This document shows positions 52,588-61,680 of a stretch of 64,000 nt of DNA, in pieces. The position numbers were made by a program, and so were the translations under genes. A model generated the notes under the pieces. It was not told the DNA's origin. It saw only the letters and a program-made list of their open reading frames with translations, and did no database searches. Origin of the DNA: Cytobacillus oceanisediminis 2691 (lineage in GTDB: Bacteria; Bacillota; Bacilli; Bacillales; Cytobacillaceae); assembly GCF_000294775.2 (NCBI RefSeq), contig NZ_CP015506.1:3509501-3573500 (forward strand), written 5' to 3'. The first letter of the stretch is position 1; each line of letters starts with the position of its first letter.

Positions 52588-55546
52588 GCTGCTTCCGCTC
52601 CTTTTTCACCATTTCTCCCGGGAAAATATAATCTTTTCTTGCCCATTTCTTTTGCACGTTTACACCTATCTGCGGCTGCGGATTGCCATAGCGGTGATTA
52701 ATTCTTGGAAGCGGGTTGCTTCCTTCTTCACTCAGGATTTCAAGCTTTACCTTCGTTTCCTTATATGCTGGTGTATCGGTATCCTTGTCGGCATAGCTGC
52801 TTGTTAATAAATTTATGGCGGCATCGCCCCTATCATTCATAGGAAGGTAAACTTCCTTTCCTTTAACCCTATCCGTTATATGGCACTTTACTTTCACATT
52901 GCCATATGGCGATGTCAAACGAACAAGTGTACCATCCTTCAACCCTCGTTCTTCGGCTAATTCAGGTGATACCTCCAGGAAAACTTCCGGTGTTTTCAAG
53001 CTAATTCCTTTTGACTTGTAGGTCATATTACCTTCATGGAAGTGCTCCAGAAGACGCCCATTATTGACATGAATATCATATTCCATTGGGTATTCAAGAG
53101 CAGGAGTCCAATCTACCGGAAAAAGTCTTGCCTTGCCATCCGGGAAAGGAAAGCCTTCCGTATAGAGGAGAGGACTGTCCGTTCCATCTTCAGCCACGGG
53201 CCATTGCAGACTATTGTATCCTTCCAATCTATCATAAGTAACTCCTGCGTATAATGGCATAAGTCCAGCTGCCTCGTCCATTACTTCGCTTGGGTGCGTA
53301 TATGTCCAGCCTGCTCCCAGCCGATTTGCAACTTCAATGATAATCTGCCAATCCGGCTTCGAATCCCCAAGCGGCTCGAACGCCTGGTAAAGACGCTGAA
53401 TTCTCCTCTCTGTGTTAGTAAATGTTCCTTCCTTTTCCAAACTTGGACTTGCAGGAAGCACCACATCCGCAAACTCAGCTGTACGGGAAAGGAAAATGTC
53501 CTGTACCACAAAGAAATCAAGCTTCTCAAAAGCAGCCTGCACATAATTAATATTTGAATCCACAAGTCCCATATCTTCACCCTTCAGATACATCGCTTTC
53601 AGCTGGCCTTCATGAATCCCTTCTACCATTTCGTGATTATTCAGTCCGGCCTTTTCCGGAAGCTTTACTCCCCATGCATCTTCAAACTTCTTTCTCACAT
53701 CAGGGTCTGAAACCTGCTGATACCCAGGCAAATTATCGGGGCTGCTTCCAAAATCACCTGCCCCCTGCACATTGTTGTGGCCCCTTAAAGGATACGCACC
53801 TGCACCAGGTTTAGCGTAATTTCCTGTTACAAGAAGCAGATTTGATATGGCTGTACTTGTATCACTGCCTCCAAGATGCTGTGTGACACCCATTGCCCAT
53901 AAAGCAGAAACACTATTGGCTTCATGAATCATTTTCGCCATTTTGATTAAATTGTCTTTGGAAATCCCGGTCGTTTCTTCTGCAAATTCCAGCGTATATT
54001 TCTCCAGGTTTGATACAAATTCTTCAAGTCCATTTACTTTTTCCTGCAGAAACTTCTCATCCGCCCATCCCTGGTCGATAATGTATTTGGTAATGGCAGA
54101 AAGCCAGACCATATCCGTACCTGCACGAGGACGCACAAACAGATCAGACCGCTCTGCCATTTCATGTTCCCTTAAGTCAGCCACAATTACTTTTTGGCCG
54201 TTAAGCTTCTGGGATCGTTTCACCCTGGTAGAAAGAACCGGATGGGATTCAGACGTATTGGAACCAATAATCAGCACTAATTCGGAGTTTTTAATATCTT
54301 CGATTGAACCAGCATCCCCTCCATATCCCACAGTTCGAAATAACCCTACAGTTGCAGGGGTCTGGCAATATCTTGAACAGTTATCGATATTATTTGTCCC
54401 TATGACTGCCCTGCCAAGTTTCTGCATTAAATACGATTCCTCATTGGTACATTTAGATGATGTAATAAAGCTCAATGCATCTGGGCCATGCTGTTCTTTA
54501 ATTTCCGAGAATTTTCGTGTAATCAGTTCCAATGCTTCGTCCCATTCTGCTTCACGGAATGAATCGCCTTCCCTGATTAGCGGCTTCGTTAATCGTTCCT
54601 CACTATTCACAAAGTCCCAGCCAAATTTCCCTTTTACACATGTAGAAATTCCATTGGCAGGTGCTTCTGCCTGAGGCTCCACCTTCAGTATTTCACGGCC
54701 CTTTGTCCATACATCAAAGCTGCAGCCGACACCGCAATATGTACAGACTGTTTTGGTCTTTTTAATTTTCTCTTCCCGCATAGCTGCTTCCATATCAGAT
54801 ATAGCCAGAATGGACCCATATCCTGTTTCAACATTTTTAGTGATTTCAATCATTGGACGAAGAGTGTCTTTGGCAATTCCAGTCAGAAATCCGGCTTCCC
54901 CCTCCATTCCTTTTTCCATCATGGCATTACATGGACAAACCGTAGAACAGTGTCCACAGGATACGCAGGAGGACTCGTTAATGGGCACATCGTTATCCCA
55001 GATAACCCTTGGTCTCTCCCGCTCCCAATCAATGGTAAGGGTTTCAGTAACCTGGACGTCCTGACAGGCTTCCACACATCTTCCGCAAAGAATGCACTGA
55101 TCGGGATCGTATCTGTAAAATGGATGAGATTCATCCTTTTCATAAGGTTTTTGATCAAACGGGATGCTTTGGTGATTGATTTTCATCGCCTTAACCGTAT
55201 TATGTATTTCACATCCCCCGTTGTTATAATCACAAACCGTACAATACAATTCATGATTAAAGAGAATCTTATCCATGGCAATGGTCTGCGCCTGTTTTAC
55301 ATCAGGATCCACAGTATCAATTACGTCTCCATCTTTAATTTTTGTGGAGCACGAACGTACAAGTTCTCCATTGACAGAAACAATGCAGGTATCACAGGTC
55401 TCTATTGCTCCAAGGCTCGGATGGAAGCAAACCTGAGGAATTTCAATCGAACTATCGTTTAATAATTGCAAAACGGTTTGATCCTGCTTTGCCTTCATTT
55501 CTATACCGTTTATCTTTATATTGAGAGATGCTGGCAACTCAATCAT
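52580..55546 (-). CDS. Molybdenum/tungsten formate dehydrogenase catalytic subunit (YrhE-like)
   Basis: A 988-residue protein. An N-terminal 2Fe-2S domain (Cys40, 51, 54, 66), a Cys/His cluster near 99-112, two 4Fe-4S ferredoxin motifs (Cys151-161 and 194-204), a further 4Fe-4S set (Cys268, 271, 275, 303), then the molybdopterin domain. The metal ligand is Cys394 in [18 protein letters not shown], at the place of Sec in E. coli FdhF; it is encoded TGC, not TGA. C-terminal [14 protein letters not shown] and [13 protein letters not shown] complete the cofactor pocket. Oxidises formate to CO2. The AAAGG site abuts the ATG at 55546; TTG at 55537 has better spacing. Confidence 0.94.
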   Translation of the reverse strand: MIELPASLNIKINGIEMKAKQDQTVLQLLNDSSIEIPQVCFHPSLGAIETCDTCIVSVNGELVRSCSTKIKDGDVIDTVDPDVKQAQTIAMDKILFNHELYCTVCDYNNGGCEIHNTVKAMKINHQSIPFDQKPYEKDESHPFYRYDPDQCILCGRCVEACQDVQVTETLTIDWERERPRVIWDNDVPINESSCVSCGHCSTVCPCNAMMEKGMEGEAGFLTGIAKDTLRPMIEITKNVETGYGSILAISDMEAAMREEKIKKTKTVCTYCGVGCSFDVWTKGREILKVEPQAEAPANGISTCVKGKFGWDFVNSEERLTKPLIREGDSFREAEWDEALELITRKFSEIKEQHGPDALSFITSSKCTNEESYLMQKLGRAVIGTNNIDNCSRYCQTPATVGLFRTVGYGGDAGSIEDIKNSELVLIIGSNTSESHPVLSTRVKRSQKLNGQKVIVADLREHEMAERSDLFVRPRAGTDMVWLSAITKYIIDQGWADEKFLQEKVNGLEEFVSNLEKYTLEFAEETTGISKDNLIKMAKMIHEANSVSALWAMGVTQHLGGSDTSTAISNLLLVTGNYAKPGAGAYPLRGHNNVQGAGDFGSSPDNLPGYQQVSDPDVRKKFEDAWGVKLPEKAGLNNHEMVEGIHEGQLKAMYLKGEDMGLVDSNINYVQAAFEKLDFFVVQDIFLSRTAEFADVVLPASPSLEKEGTFTNTERRIQRLYQAFEPLGDSKPDWQIIIEVANRLGAGWTYTHPSEVMDEAAGLMPLYAGVTYDRLEGYNSLQWPVAEDGTDSPLLYTEGFPFPDGKARLFPVDWTPALEYPMEYDIHVNNGRLLEHFHEGNMTYKSKGISLKTPEVFLEVSPELAEERGLKDGTLVRLTSPYGNVKVKCHITDRVKGKEVYLPMNDRGDAAINLLTSSYADKDTDTPAYKETKVKLEILSEEGSNPLPRINHRYGNPQPQIGVNVQKKWARKDYIFPGEMVKKERKQHG

Positions 55547-55597
55547 CCTTTCAATGAATCGGTTTCTTAGGTTTTCACTACCCTTGCAAGAAAAAGT

Positions 55598-55607
55598 TAA
55601 ACGTTTA
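55598..55607. promoter_or_regulatory. Palindrome upstream of the formate dehydrogenase gene
   Basis: TAAACGTTTA, a perfect 10-bp palindrome inside GTTAAACGTTTAGTTAA, about 50 bases before the start. Possible operator; no regulator is assigned. Confidence 0.35.
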
Positions 55608-55666
55608 GTTAATGATATTGGCAGATAACTCCAGGCATTCTAACAAAAATAGATTTTAATGGACAC

Positions 55667-55692
55667 AAAAAAAACGGCTGTAAATTCAGCCG
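55667..55692 (-). terminator. Terminator after the TetR gene
   Basis: CGGCTG/CAGCCG stem (extended to GGCGGCTG), six-base loop, eight T on the minus strand. Confidence 0.87.
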
Positions 55693-55704
55693 CCTTTAAC
55701 ACAT

Positions 55705-56298
55705 TTATTTTTCCAGCAATGACAACAAATGATTTCTAAGAATCGCTTTCATTTTTTCTTCATTAAATTGATCTGGTTTCATTACTGCATGGAGGGCGAG
55801 GCCATCAATAAGGGCATGCAGACGACCTGCTTCTTCCTCAATTTTCATTTCAGTTCCGGACAGTCCTAATTTAACTAGTCCCTCAATGATGTTTCTGATG
55901 CCTGTCTTCATTTCTTCGTATACACGGCTGCTAAGTTCAGAAAGATGCGGGTCTACTAAAGCCTTTATATTAAATGCTATCCAGACTTCCATTTCCAATC
56001 GCCGTTCTTCATCTAGAGGAAGTAATTCCCCCAGCACGAGAATCATATTTTCGAAATGATCATCTGTAAAAGCCGCATTCTGAATTCGTGTTTTCACCCT
56101 TTCTGATACTAAGTTCATTGAATACGCCAACAGTTCATTTTGATTTGAAAAATAATGGCGCAAAGACCCAGCAGATAGACCTGCTTCCTCCGCAACTTTA
56201 CGAACAGAAGCACCTTCAATGCCCTCTTTTTTAATCACCCGCCATGCTGCTTTTCCTAAAATATGCTTTTGCTCTTCATGGTTAACTTTTTTTGGCAT
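55705..56298 (-). CDS. TetR-family transcriptional regulator
   Basis: A 197-residue protein. The N-terminal helix-turn-helix is WRVIKKEGIEGASVRKVAEEAGLSAGSLRHYFSNQNELL (in parts), of the BetI/AcrR type. The remainder is an all-helical ligand domain. Divergently transcribed from the membrane-protein gene at 56379; a 17-bp perfect inverted repeat between them overlaps the membrane gene's 5' end, so it likely represses that gene. Ribosome site is a poorly spaced GGTGG. Confidence 0.88.
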   Translation of the reverse strand: MPKKVNHEEQKHILGKAAWRVIKKEGIEGASVRKVAEEAGLSAGSLRHYFSNQNELLAYSMNLVSERVKTRIQNAAFTDDHFENMILVLGELLPLDEERRLEMEVWIAFNIKALVDPHLSELSSRVYEEMKTGIRNIIEGLVKLGLSGTEMKIEEEAGRLHALIDGLALHAVMKPDQFNEEKMKAILRNHLLSLLEK

Positions 56299-56322
56299 AA
56301 TTATATTATACCACCTATTGCT

Positions 56323-56373
56323 TTTTTAACACAGTTGTATTACAATATTTTTATAGTACAACTGTGTTAAAAA
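56323..56373. promoter_or_regulatory. Large inverted repeat between tetR and the membrane-protein gene
   Basis: TTTTTAACACAGTTGTA (56323-56339) and TACAACTGTGTTAAAAA (56357-56373) are perfect 17-bp arms, 17 bases apart. A plus-strand promoter TTGCTT-N16-TACAAT (56319-56346) falls across the left arm. Likely TetR operator. Confidence 0.75.
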
Positions 56374-56378
56374 GGGAT

Positions 56379-56945
56379 GTGGAAAATCTGATTGGCTGGC
56401 TAATTATCGCATGTGAAATTGGTTTTTGGATTTTTGTTGCTGCAGGTTTAACAGCAAGATATATAGTAAAGAAAAAATCATTAGGTGGTTTCCTTCTGCT
56501 TTGTACCCCGCTAATTGATTTAATTCTAATTGCAGCAACGACCATTGATTTGCACAGTGGAACAGAGGCAACCATTTTCCATGGCTTTGCAGCAATTTAT
56601 ATTGGCGTAACCGTAGCCTATGGAAAACCTATGATTCAATGGGCAGACGAAAGATTTGCCTTTAAGTTCGGAAATGGACCAAAACCTGAAAAGCCAGCAA
56701 AATACGGCAAAGAACATGCAAGGAGAGAGAGAAACGGATGGTATAGGCATCTTCTCGCATGGATAATTGGTTTGGTTTTATTAATGGCTATGATCCTTTT
56801 TATTGACAATCCCCAGCAAACGGAGAGTCTCAAAGGATTAGCAGGAATATGGACATTGGTTCTTGCAATCGATTTTGCCATCAGCTTCAGCTATACTGTT
56901 TGGCCGAGAAAAATGAAAGCTGAAAACTCAAAAATAACTCTGTAG
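56379..56945 (+). CDS. Conserved integral membrane protein, TetR-linked (YmcC-like)
   Basis: About 188 residues, with five or six hydrophobic segments: LIGWLIIACEIGFWIFVAAGL, FLLLCTPLIDLILIAATTI and, near the C-terminus, HLLAWIIGLVLLMAMILFI and LVLAIDFAISFSYTVW (each shortened). Between helices there is a charged loop (ADERFAFKFGNGPKPEKPAKYGKEHARRER). It resembles the YmcC-type membrane proteins of Bacillus as I recall them; the function is unknown. GTG at 56379 sits three bases from AAAGGG; GTG 56364 lies inside the operator. Divergent from and probably repressed by TetR. Confidence 0.72.
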   Translation: MENLIGWLIIACEIGFWIFVAAGLTARYIVKKKSLGGFLLLCTPLIDLILIAATTIDLHSGTEATIFHGFAAIYIGVTVAYGKPMIQWADERFAFKFGNGPKPEKPAKYGKEHARRERNGWYRHLLAWIIGLVLLMAMILFIDNPQQTESLKGLAGIWTLVLAIDFAISFSYTVWPRKMKAENSKITL

Positions 56946-57013
56946 TTTCACAAAACCTGCTTCTTGTCAGGTCAAAAGTTTATCATTATAACCGTCCTTT
57001 TTTAGGAGATATC

Positions 57014-57050
57014 AAAAAACAGGAGCCTTCTTCGGGGACTCCTGTTTTTT
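57014..57050. terminator. Bidirectional terminator
   Basis: Perfect 12-bp stem AAAAAACAGGAG/CTCCTGTTTTTT between the convergent membrane-protein and LVIVD-protein genes. Confidence 0.92.
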
Positions 57051-57055
57051 AATTA

Positions 57056-58414
57056 TTATTGGCTGCCGTTTTTCTGCAGGACTTTCAATCCAGATCCCAT
57101 ATCGGATGCAAGTACATAATTGCGATCTACGAATACACCCCAAATGTTAGATTTGCTTGGAATATAGACACCAATTTCTTCCGGATTCGACGGGTCTGTA
57201 ATATCAACTGTCCTTACACCCCCTGCATAATGTGAGAGATACAATGTGTTCCCCTGAACCTTTGGATCATGGACAGTCGCTCCTCCAGGAATCTTCTCAG
57301 TGAAGTCGGTTCTAAAAGTGCTTAGAAGCTTTGGATCTGTCTTATCTTTGATATCATAAATCATTGTGTAGCCATAGGCACTCTCAAAGCCTTCTCTGGT
57401 TGGACCAAATACCTCCCTTGTCTCTATAAGGACATTTCCTCCTTTAGCTAAATCCATCGAATGGGCGGCTCCCTGAACATCATTGGCGAAATCCGTCCTG
57501 CCCAGATAAACTGGATTTTTGGCATCGCTAATATCAAGTATGATTGTTCCTAAATCCCAGTACGAAAGGAAAGCTGTTTTCCCAGTTCCATCTGTTTTGA
57601 CGCTATGAGCAAACGCTGCCCTTTGAATTCCGTCTTCATCAGTCCAATTATATCCATCATAATTATCATCGTTCACTTCAGATATATAATTGCGCGGATT
57701 AAATTCATAAATTGTTTCAGGCGTTGAGGGATTAGTAACGTCTACAATATTAACATCCATTTTATCACCATGAGAATACAGATCTGCATAGCAATTTGCA
57801 GTCAGCACATAAACATTATTTCCTTGAACGGTTAGGTAAAGTTCATGTGTTCCCCGTGCCCCCGATGTATCTTCCCAAAATCCCAATTCCTTTGGTTCCC
57901 GAGGGTTTGTTACATCGTATAATACAAATCCTCCTTTTGCATTTGGGTTGGTTCGATCTACCTTTTGAACGCTGACTGCAGCCAAATCACCTTTAAAGTG
58001 CTTCGTATTAACAGTTTTTACAATTACTTTTTCCTGCCATGTCCCTGGAATATGAGCAAATGACGACACTTCTACTGGATTTGAAGGCTTTTTCATATCA
58101 AATACACGCACTCCGCCTTCACCCCCATTTTTGGTATGTGTGCCTACATAGGCAAAGCCTTTATGCGCATAAACATCACCCGATGAATTTTGTACTCCCT
58201 CTTTTACTTCTTTTAGTGGAACAGACGCTACTTCTTGAAGATTACCTGTATTTTTGCTGCCATCAAGCAATGGAACAGCTAATTCAACACCTGCCAGACT
58301 ATCACCTTTTTCAATACCTCCGCTGAATTCATCATGTGCAAATGCTGTTGGGCCACCAGCGGATAGGACAAGAGCTCCGGCTAAAGCAGTTTTAATTAAG
58401 ATTTTCTTCTTCAA
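57056..58414 (-). CDS. Secreted LVIVD-repeat beta-propeller-like protein
   Basis: A 452-residue exported protein with an N-terminal signal peptide (cut near AFA-HDE). Repeats of the LVIVD type recur: GVRVFDMKKPSNPVEVSSF, FVLYDVTNPREPKELGFW, VNIVDVTNPSTPETIYEF, IILDISDAKNPVYLGRTD, YDIKDKTDPKLLSTF and VRTVDITDPSNPEEIGVY; each is a V-D-(v)-x-D/N-P blade. Such proteins form propellers for binding surface or extracellular ligands. ATG with AGGGGG. No operon partner. Specific role unknown. Confidence 0.88.
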   Translation of the reverse strand: MKKKILIKTALAGALVLSAGGPTAFAHDEFSGGIEKGDSLAGVELAVPLLDGSKNTGNLQEVASVPLKEVKEGVQNSSGDVYAHKGFAYVGTHTKNGGEGGVRVFDMKKPSNPVEVSSFAHIPGTWQEKVIVKTVNTKHFKGDLAAVSVQKVDRTNPNAKGGFVLYDVTNPREPKELGFWEDTSGARGTHELYLTVQGNNVYVLTANCYADLYSHGDKMDVNIVDVTNPSTPETIYEFNPRNYISEVNDDNYDGYNWTDEDGIQRAAFAHSVKTDGTGKTAFLSYWDLGTIILDISDAKNPVYLGRTDFANDVQGAAHSMDLAKGGNVLIETREVFGPTREGFESAYGYTMIYDIKDKTDPKLLSTFRTDFTEKIPGGATVHDPKVQGNTLYLSHYAGGVRTVDITDPSNPEEIGVYIPSKSNIWGVFVDRNYVLASDMGSGLKVLQKNGSQ

Positions 58415-58599
58415 ATTTATTCCCCCTAATATAATTTAGCTATGTAGTCGGTACGCTAAGTTTAAGTGTCCCGAAATACTGCATTTTTTATATTAAAGAA
58501 AATTCAGAATTTTTAATATCAGAAAATTTTCCTATATTTTCTACAATATATGAATTTACACTAATTGAACCAGTCTTTGCGTATTTCTTTTGCCCCCCC

Positions 58600-58632
58600 C
58601 AAAAAAAGAAAACACCTTCCAATGGAAGATGC
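58600..58632 (-). terminator. Terminator after the 35-residue peptide gene
   Basis: Minus-strand stem CATCTTCC-ATT-GGAAGGTG followed by TTTTCTTTTTTT. Confidence 0.78.
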
Positions 58633-58642
58633 CTGAATAAAT

Positions 58643-58750
58643 TTATCTCCTGCTTTTCAGCTTTCTTTTTACAGCCGGAACAACATATTTTTTCACTAAT
58701 GAAGCACCGTTTTTTACAATGACTGCTTTTATTAATCTTTTCAATGCCAT
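58643..58750 (-). CDS. 35-residue strongly cationic small protein
   Basis: A short frame: MALKRLIKAVIVKNGASLVK, continuing KKYVVPAVKRKLKSRR with the K at the join counted once. It has 12 Lys/Arg and no acidic residue, one Pro in the middle, and hydrophobic/basic alternation that would make amphipathic helices. AGAGGG lies eight bases before the ATG, and a good terminator follows ten bases after the stop, so it is a full transcription unit. A SigB-like GTTTAA-N15-GGTAAA is visible 60 bases upstream, weak. Could be an antimicrobial-type, membrane-acting or nucleic-acid-binding peptide, or an untranslated RNA; function unknown. Confidence 0.6.
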   Translation of the reverse strand: MALKRLIKAVIVKNGASLVKKYVVPAVKRKLKSRR

Positions 58751-58827
58751 GAAAGAATCCCTCTTTTCGGTTTGAACATTACTTTATATTCTTTACCTTT
58801 TTAGTATGTCCGTTAAACATTGAATGC

Positions 58828-58853
58828 AAAAAAGCCCTTGAGGCAAGGGCTTT
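58828..58853 (-). terminator. Terminator after the nitrilase-GNAT operon
   Basis: Stem AAAGCCCTTG/CAAGGGCTTT with a three-base loop, then T-rich on the minus strand. Confidence 0.9.
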
Positions 58854-58860
58854 CTGCTGA

Positions 58861-59532
58861 TTATAAAGGAAGCAGGGATATTTTTTCTTTTTCTTTCAGC
58901 TGTTCAATCATTCCATACCACTCCTGCGGTTTAGCCGATAGAACAGCGTAATATTCTGAAAGGAAATTAATAACCAAGCCAGAAGGAATCTCTGTGATTT
59001 CTTCATCTGCTGGCATGAAGCAAAAATCAAGTCCCTTAACTGCTTCCCCATCATTTTTCCAAGAAGGATGAAGATATGGGAAATCAAGCTTCTTATAGCC
59101 CATATGAGACAAAACCTCCCGGCGGACGAATGGGTTCATTGGCTTGGCACCGCCAAATTCATGGTCTTCAATTCCATAAGGATCATAAATTTCTGCAAAC
59201 ATGCCAAATAGCTCTTTACCGTTTTGGCCGGCAAGCTCGTCAAGATCCTTGGATCGATTTCGTGCAAGGAAACGGCCAAGGCTTAGGCCCTGACGGCCAA
59301 TGATGGTAAAATCAGTCATGGCAATATTCCATTGCGGATAGTAGCGATATTCGGTAGCACCGACCACATCACCTTCATGAACAGCCGCAAACACACGAAT
59401 TCCAGAATCTTCAAGAGGTTCCTTCCACAATTCAAACTCCAGTACTTCTTCAGGAGGAAAGACTTCTTTCATCAACTCATGCATTTTAACAAAAAGAGGA
59501 TCATGAATACTCGTAATTCTGATATATTCCAA
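58861..59532 (-). CDS. GNAT-like N-acetyltransferase, third gene of the nitrilase operon
   Basis: A 223-residue protein. RVFAAVHEGDVVGATEYRYYP is a GNAT beta2-beta4 pattern; IIGRQGLSLGRFLARNRSKDL looks like the acetyl-CoA loop with Gly-x-x-x-Gly altered. The C-terminal half (FGGAKPMNPFVRREVL...) is not typical. TTG start with GGAG eight bases upstream. Follows the GNAT at 59553 by 20 bases and ends in a strong terminator. Substrate unknown. Confidence 0.72.
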   Translation of the reverse strand: MEYIRITSIHDPLFVKMHELMKEVFPPEEVLEFELWKEPLEDSGIRVFAAVHEGDVVGATEYRYYPQWNIAMTDFTIIGRQGLSLGRFLARNRSKDLDELAGQNGKELFGMFAEIYDPYGIEDHEFGGAKPMNPFVRREVLSHMGYKKLDFPYLHPSWKNDGEAVKGLDFCFMPADEEITEIPSGLVINFLSEYYAVLSAKPQEWYGMIEQLKEKEKISLLPL

Positions 59533-59552
59533 TGTACTATCTCCTTTGCCGC

Positions 59553-60221
59553 TTATACCTTAAATGGATTGTTCCACTCCATTAAGGCACCGTAATTAAG
59601 TGACTCCTCATCTTCTAAATAATTTTCTGCAACAGTAAGCGGAGTTCGGCCGCACCTCAGCAAAAATGTGATAACCGGATCTTTCTTCTTCCCATCGATC
59701 AATTGCTGAAGATATTCCTGGGCAGTCAATTCATGGGCGAATTTATGGTAGCCAGGCATCCGCCCCCCTCCAAGCAAGCGATCGAGACCTAATCTAATGA
59801 CAACCTGATACATAGCCTGCATCATTAATTTGCCCAGCCCAAGTTTTCGGAACTTGGGTCGGACACTAATATCAACAATATATAATGTTTTGCCTTGAGG
59901 ATTATGATTGCGAATATAGCCGCTGTCGGTTATTTCTTCCCATGTATGCTCCGGGTGGGAAGGATCAAAATCAACAATCAGCCCAGTTAAAGACCCTGCT
60001 AATATTCCTTCAATCTCGATGCAAAGTGCACCATCCTGAAAGAGCTCCACATGGTTAGTTAATTGCTCCTTATTCCACCATAAATCCGAAGGAAAAGGGG
60101 GCGGAAAGCATTCAGCCTGAATGTCAATTAATTGATCAAAATCCGCTTTAGTATAATTCCTGATTACAGCAGGCACCGGCTTATCCCCATCAAACACATA
60201 AAATTCGCTTCTATATGCCAT
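59553..60221 (-). CDS. GNAT family N-acetyltransferase, second gene of the nitrilase operon
   Basis: A 222-residue acetyltransferase. N-terminal VIRNYTKADFDQLIDIQAECFP, acetyl-CoA segment VDISVRPKFRKLGLGKLMMQAMY (R-x-x-G-x-G as RKLGLG) around residues 115-135, and a C-terminal segment with GGGRMPGYHKFAHELTAQEYLQ. Starts three bases after the nitrilase stop, with AAGGATG inside it, so expression is coupled. Proteins that fuse a GNAT domain like this to a carbon-nitrogen hydrolase are known in other bacteria, suggesting the pair works on one substrate. Confidence 0.85.
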   Translation of the reverse strand: MAYRSEFYVFDGDKPVPAVIRNYTKADFDQLIDIQAECFPPPFPSDLWWNKEQLTNHVELFQDGALCIEIEGILAGSLTGLIVDFDPSHPEHTWEEITDSGYIRNHNPQGKTLYIVDISVRPKFRKLGLGKLMMQAMYQVVIRLGLDRLLGGGRMPGYHKFAHELTAQEYLQQLIDGKKKDPVITFLLRCGRTPLTVAENYLEDEESLNYGALMEWNNPFKV

Positions 60222-60224
60222 TTT

Positions 60225-61100
60225 TCATCCTTCGATATTTTCTTTTTCCCAGTCGACATACAAATCCGTTCTGCGGTCGCGCCAAGTCGTAACAGAACCG
60301 CGTTCTCGGACTTCATATAAAAGGCTAAGGTCAAGGTCGGCAGTCACAATCATATCGTCATTCAACTCGCCTTCCACCATAATCCCTTTTGGCGGAAAAG
60401 GAATATCATTCGGTGTAATGACAGCAGCCTGGCCGAAATTGGCACGCATAAAGTCGACAGTAGGCAGGGAACCAATTGTTCCTGTGACCACAACATATAC
60501 CTGATTCTCAATAGCTCTTGCATGGCTTGTATAGCGGACACGGTGGAAACCATGCCGGTCGTCCGTGCAGGAAGGACAGAAAATAACATCTGCTCCTTTT
60601 GCTTTTGCCATACGGACGATTTCCGGAAACTCAATATCATAGCATGTCAGGATGGCTATTCTGCCTTTATCTGTATCAAATACACGGAGGCCTTCGCCAG
60701 GTGACATATTCCACTCATGGACTTCAGTAGGAGTGATATGCAGTTTAGCCTGCTCTTCAATCCGCCCATCCGGATAAAATAAATGAGCCACATTATAAAG
60801 GCGGCCATCTCTGTTAATAACGTGTGTACCGCCAATAATATGCATTTTTGTATCTTTAGCAAAATTGGAAAATAGCATTTTATACTGTTCTGTAAAACCA
60901 GGCAATTCATTTATCGTCAGACTTGTTCCCTGCTCGCTTCCAATGGACAAAAGCTGTGTGGTAAAAAATTCAGGAAATAAGACAAACTCCGATCCGAACT
61001 CCTGTGCAGTTTTAATGTAATGCTCACATTGCCCGGCAAACTCTTCAAACGAACGAATGGTGTGCAGATGATACTGCACAGCAGATACACGAATTTTCAA
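60225..61100 (-). CDS. Carbon-nitrogen hydrolase (nitrilase/amidase superfamily)
   Basis: A 291-residue enzyme with the complete Glu-Lys-Cys triad: Glu44 (LFPEFF), Lys119 (AKLHITPTEVHEW) and Cys153 (ILTCYDIEFPEI). It would hydrolyse an amide or nitrile bond, or carry out N-acyl transfer, in the cytoplasm. TTG start at 61100 (LKIRVSAVQYH) with GGGGAG a few bases upstream; the frame extends to 61115 at an ATG that forms part of the ribosome site. First gene of the three-gene nitrilase-GNAT-GNAT operon. Confidence 0.9.
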   Translation of the reverse strand: MKIRVSAVQYHLHTIRSFEEFAGQCEHYIKTAQEFGSEFVLFPEFFTTQLLSIGSEQGTSLTINELPGFTEQYKMLFSNFAKDTKMHIIGGTHVINRDGRLYNVAHLFYPDGRIEEQAKLHITPTEVHEWNMSPGEGLRVFDTDKGRIAILTCYDIEFPEIVRMAKAKGADVIFCPSCTDDRHGFHRVRYTSHARAIENQVYVVVTGTIGSLPTVDFMRANFGQAAVITPNDIPFPPKGIMVEGELNDDMIVTADLDLSLLYEVRERGSVTTWRDRRTDLYVDWEKENIEG

Positions 61101-61226
61101 TGTACTCCCCCTCATCAGAAAATGTATAGATGAGTATCACTCTATCTTTTAAAAATTATCAATGATTTTCCTGCATAGCACAATACTTTTTTAATCGGAA
61201 TACGAAATTTTTTAATTAACACTATT

Positions 61227-61580
61227 TTATTTTACAAACCAGACTTTTTGAATTTTATCTTCTTCAATTTCATACATTGCTATTGCATAAATAGACTGAC
61301 CGTTTGCCCTTCCAGTAACATATTCATAATCAATAACTATATTTCCTTTTGCCATTCTGGAAATCAGCTCAGCATGCTGATTTGGATTGTTTTTAAAAAG
61401 CTGGCTGTACCTCTCCCTCATTTTTTCTTTTCCTTTATACATAACCTCGTCCCCAGGGAATGTCATAACTGTTACATCATCACTATATACTGCTAAAAAT
61501 TCATCAATGTTCTGCCGGTTATAAGCATCAAGCTGCTGCTGAGCAATCCTTCCTGTTTTTTCTTCCAATTGGGACACCAT
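61227..61580 (-). CDS. NTF2-like/SnoaL-fold small protein
   Basis: A 117-residue protein with the NTF2-like pattern: QQQLDAYNRQNIDEFLAVYSDDVTVMTFP (in pieces), then KGKEKMRERYSQLF, and C-terminal YAIAMYEIEEDKIQKVWFVK. The fold hosts enzymes, ligand pockets and dimerisation modules, so the role is not predictable. ATG with GGAAAG almost adjacent. Separate gene, about 125 bases before the nitrilase operon. Confidence 0.78.
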   Translation of the reverse strand: MVSQLEEKTGRIAQQQLDAYNRQNIDEFLAVYSDDVTVMTFPGDEVMYKGKEKMRERYSQLFKNNPNQHAELISRMAKGNIVIDYEYVTGRANGQSIYAIAMYEIEEDKIQKVWFVK

Positions 61581-61642
61581 CTTTCCATCGTTTTTCTTTC
61601 TATCCTAAGGTTTTATAGCACGCCGGTCTAGTTTTGTGCCAT

Positions 61643-61671
61643 AAAAAAAGCATTACCCGTAAAAGTAATGC
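61643..61671 (-). terminator. Terminator after the coiled-coil protein gene
   Basis: GCATTAC/GTAATGC stem with eight-base loop and seven T on the minus strand. Confidence 0.85.
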
Positions 61672-61680
61672 CTTAAGTCT

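Noticed and set aside
54357..54400. Selenocysteine in formate dehydrogenase
   Set aside because: The metal-ligand codon is TGC (Cys394), not TGA, and no SECIS-like structure is needed.
53943..54674. Long plus-strand frame (243 codons) opposite the formate dehydrogenase gene
   Set aside because: Antisense to conserved molybdopterin motifs; Ser-rich, no domain.
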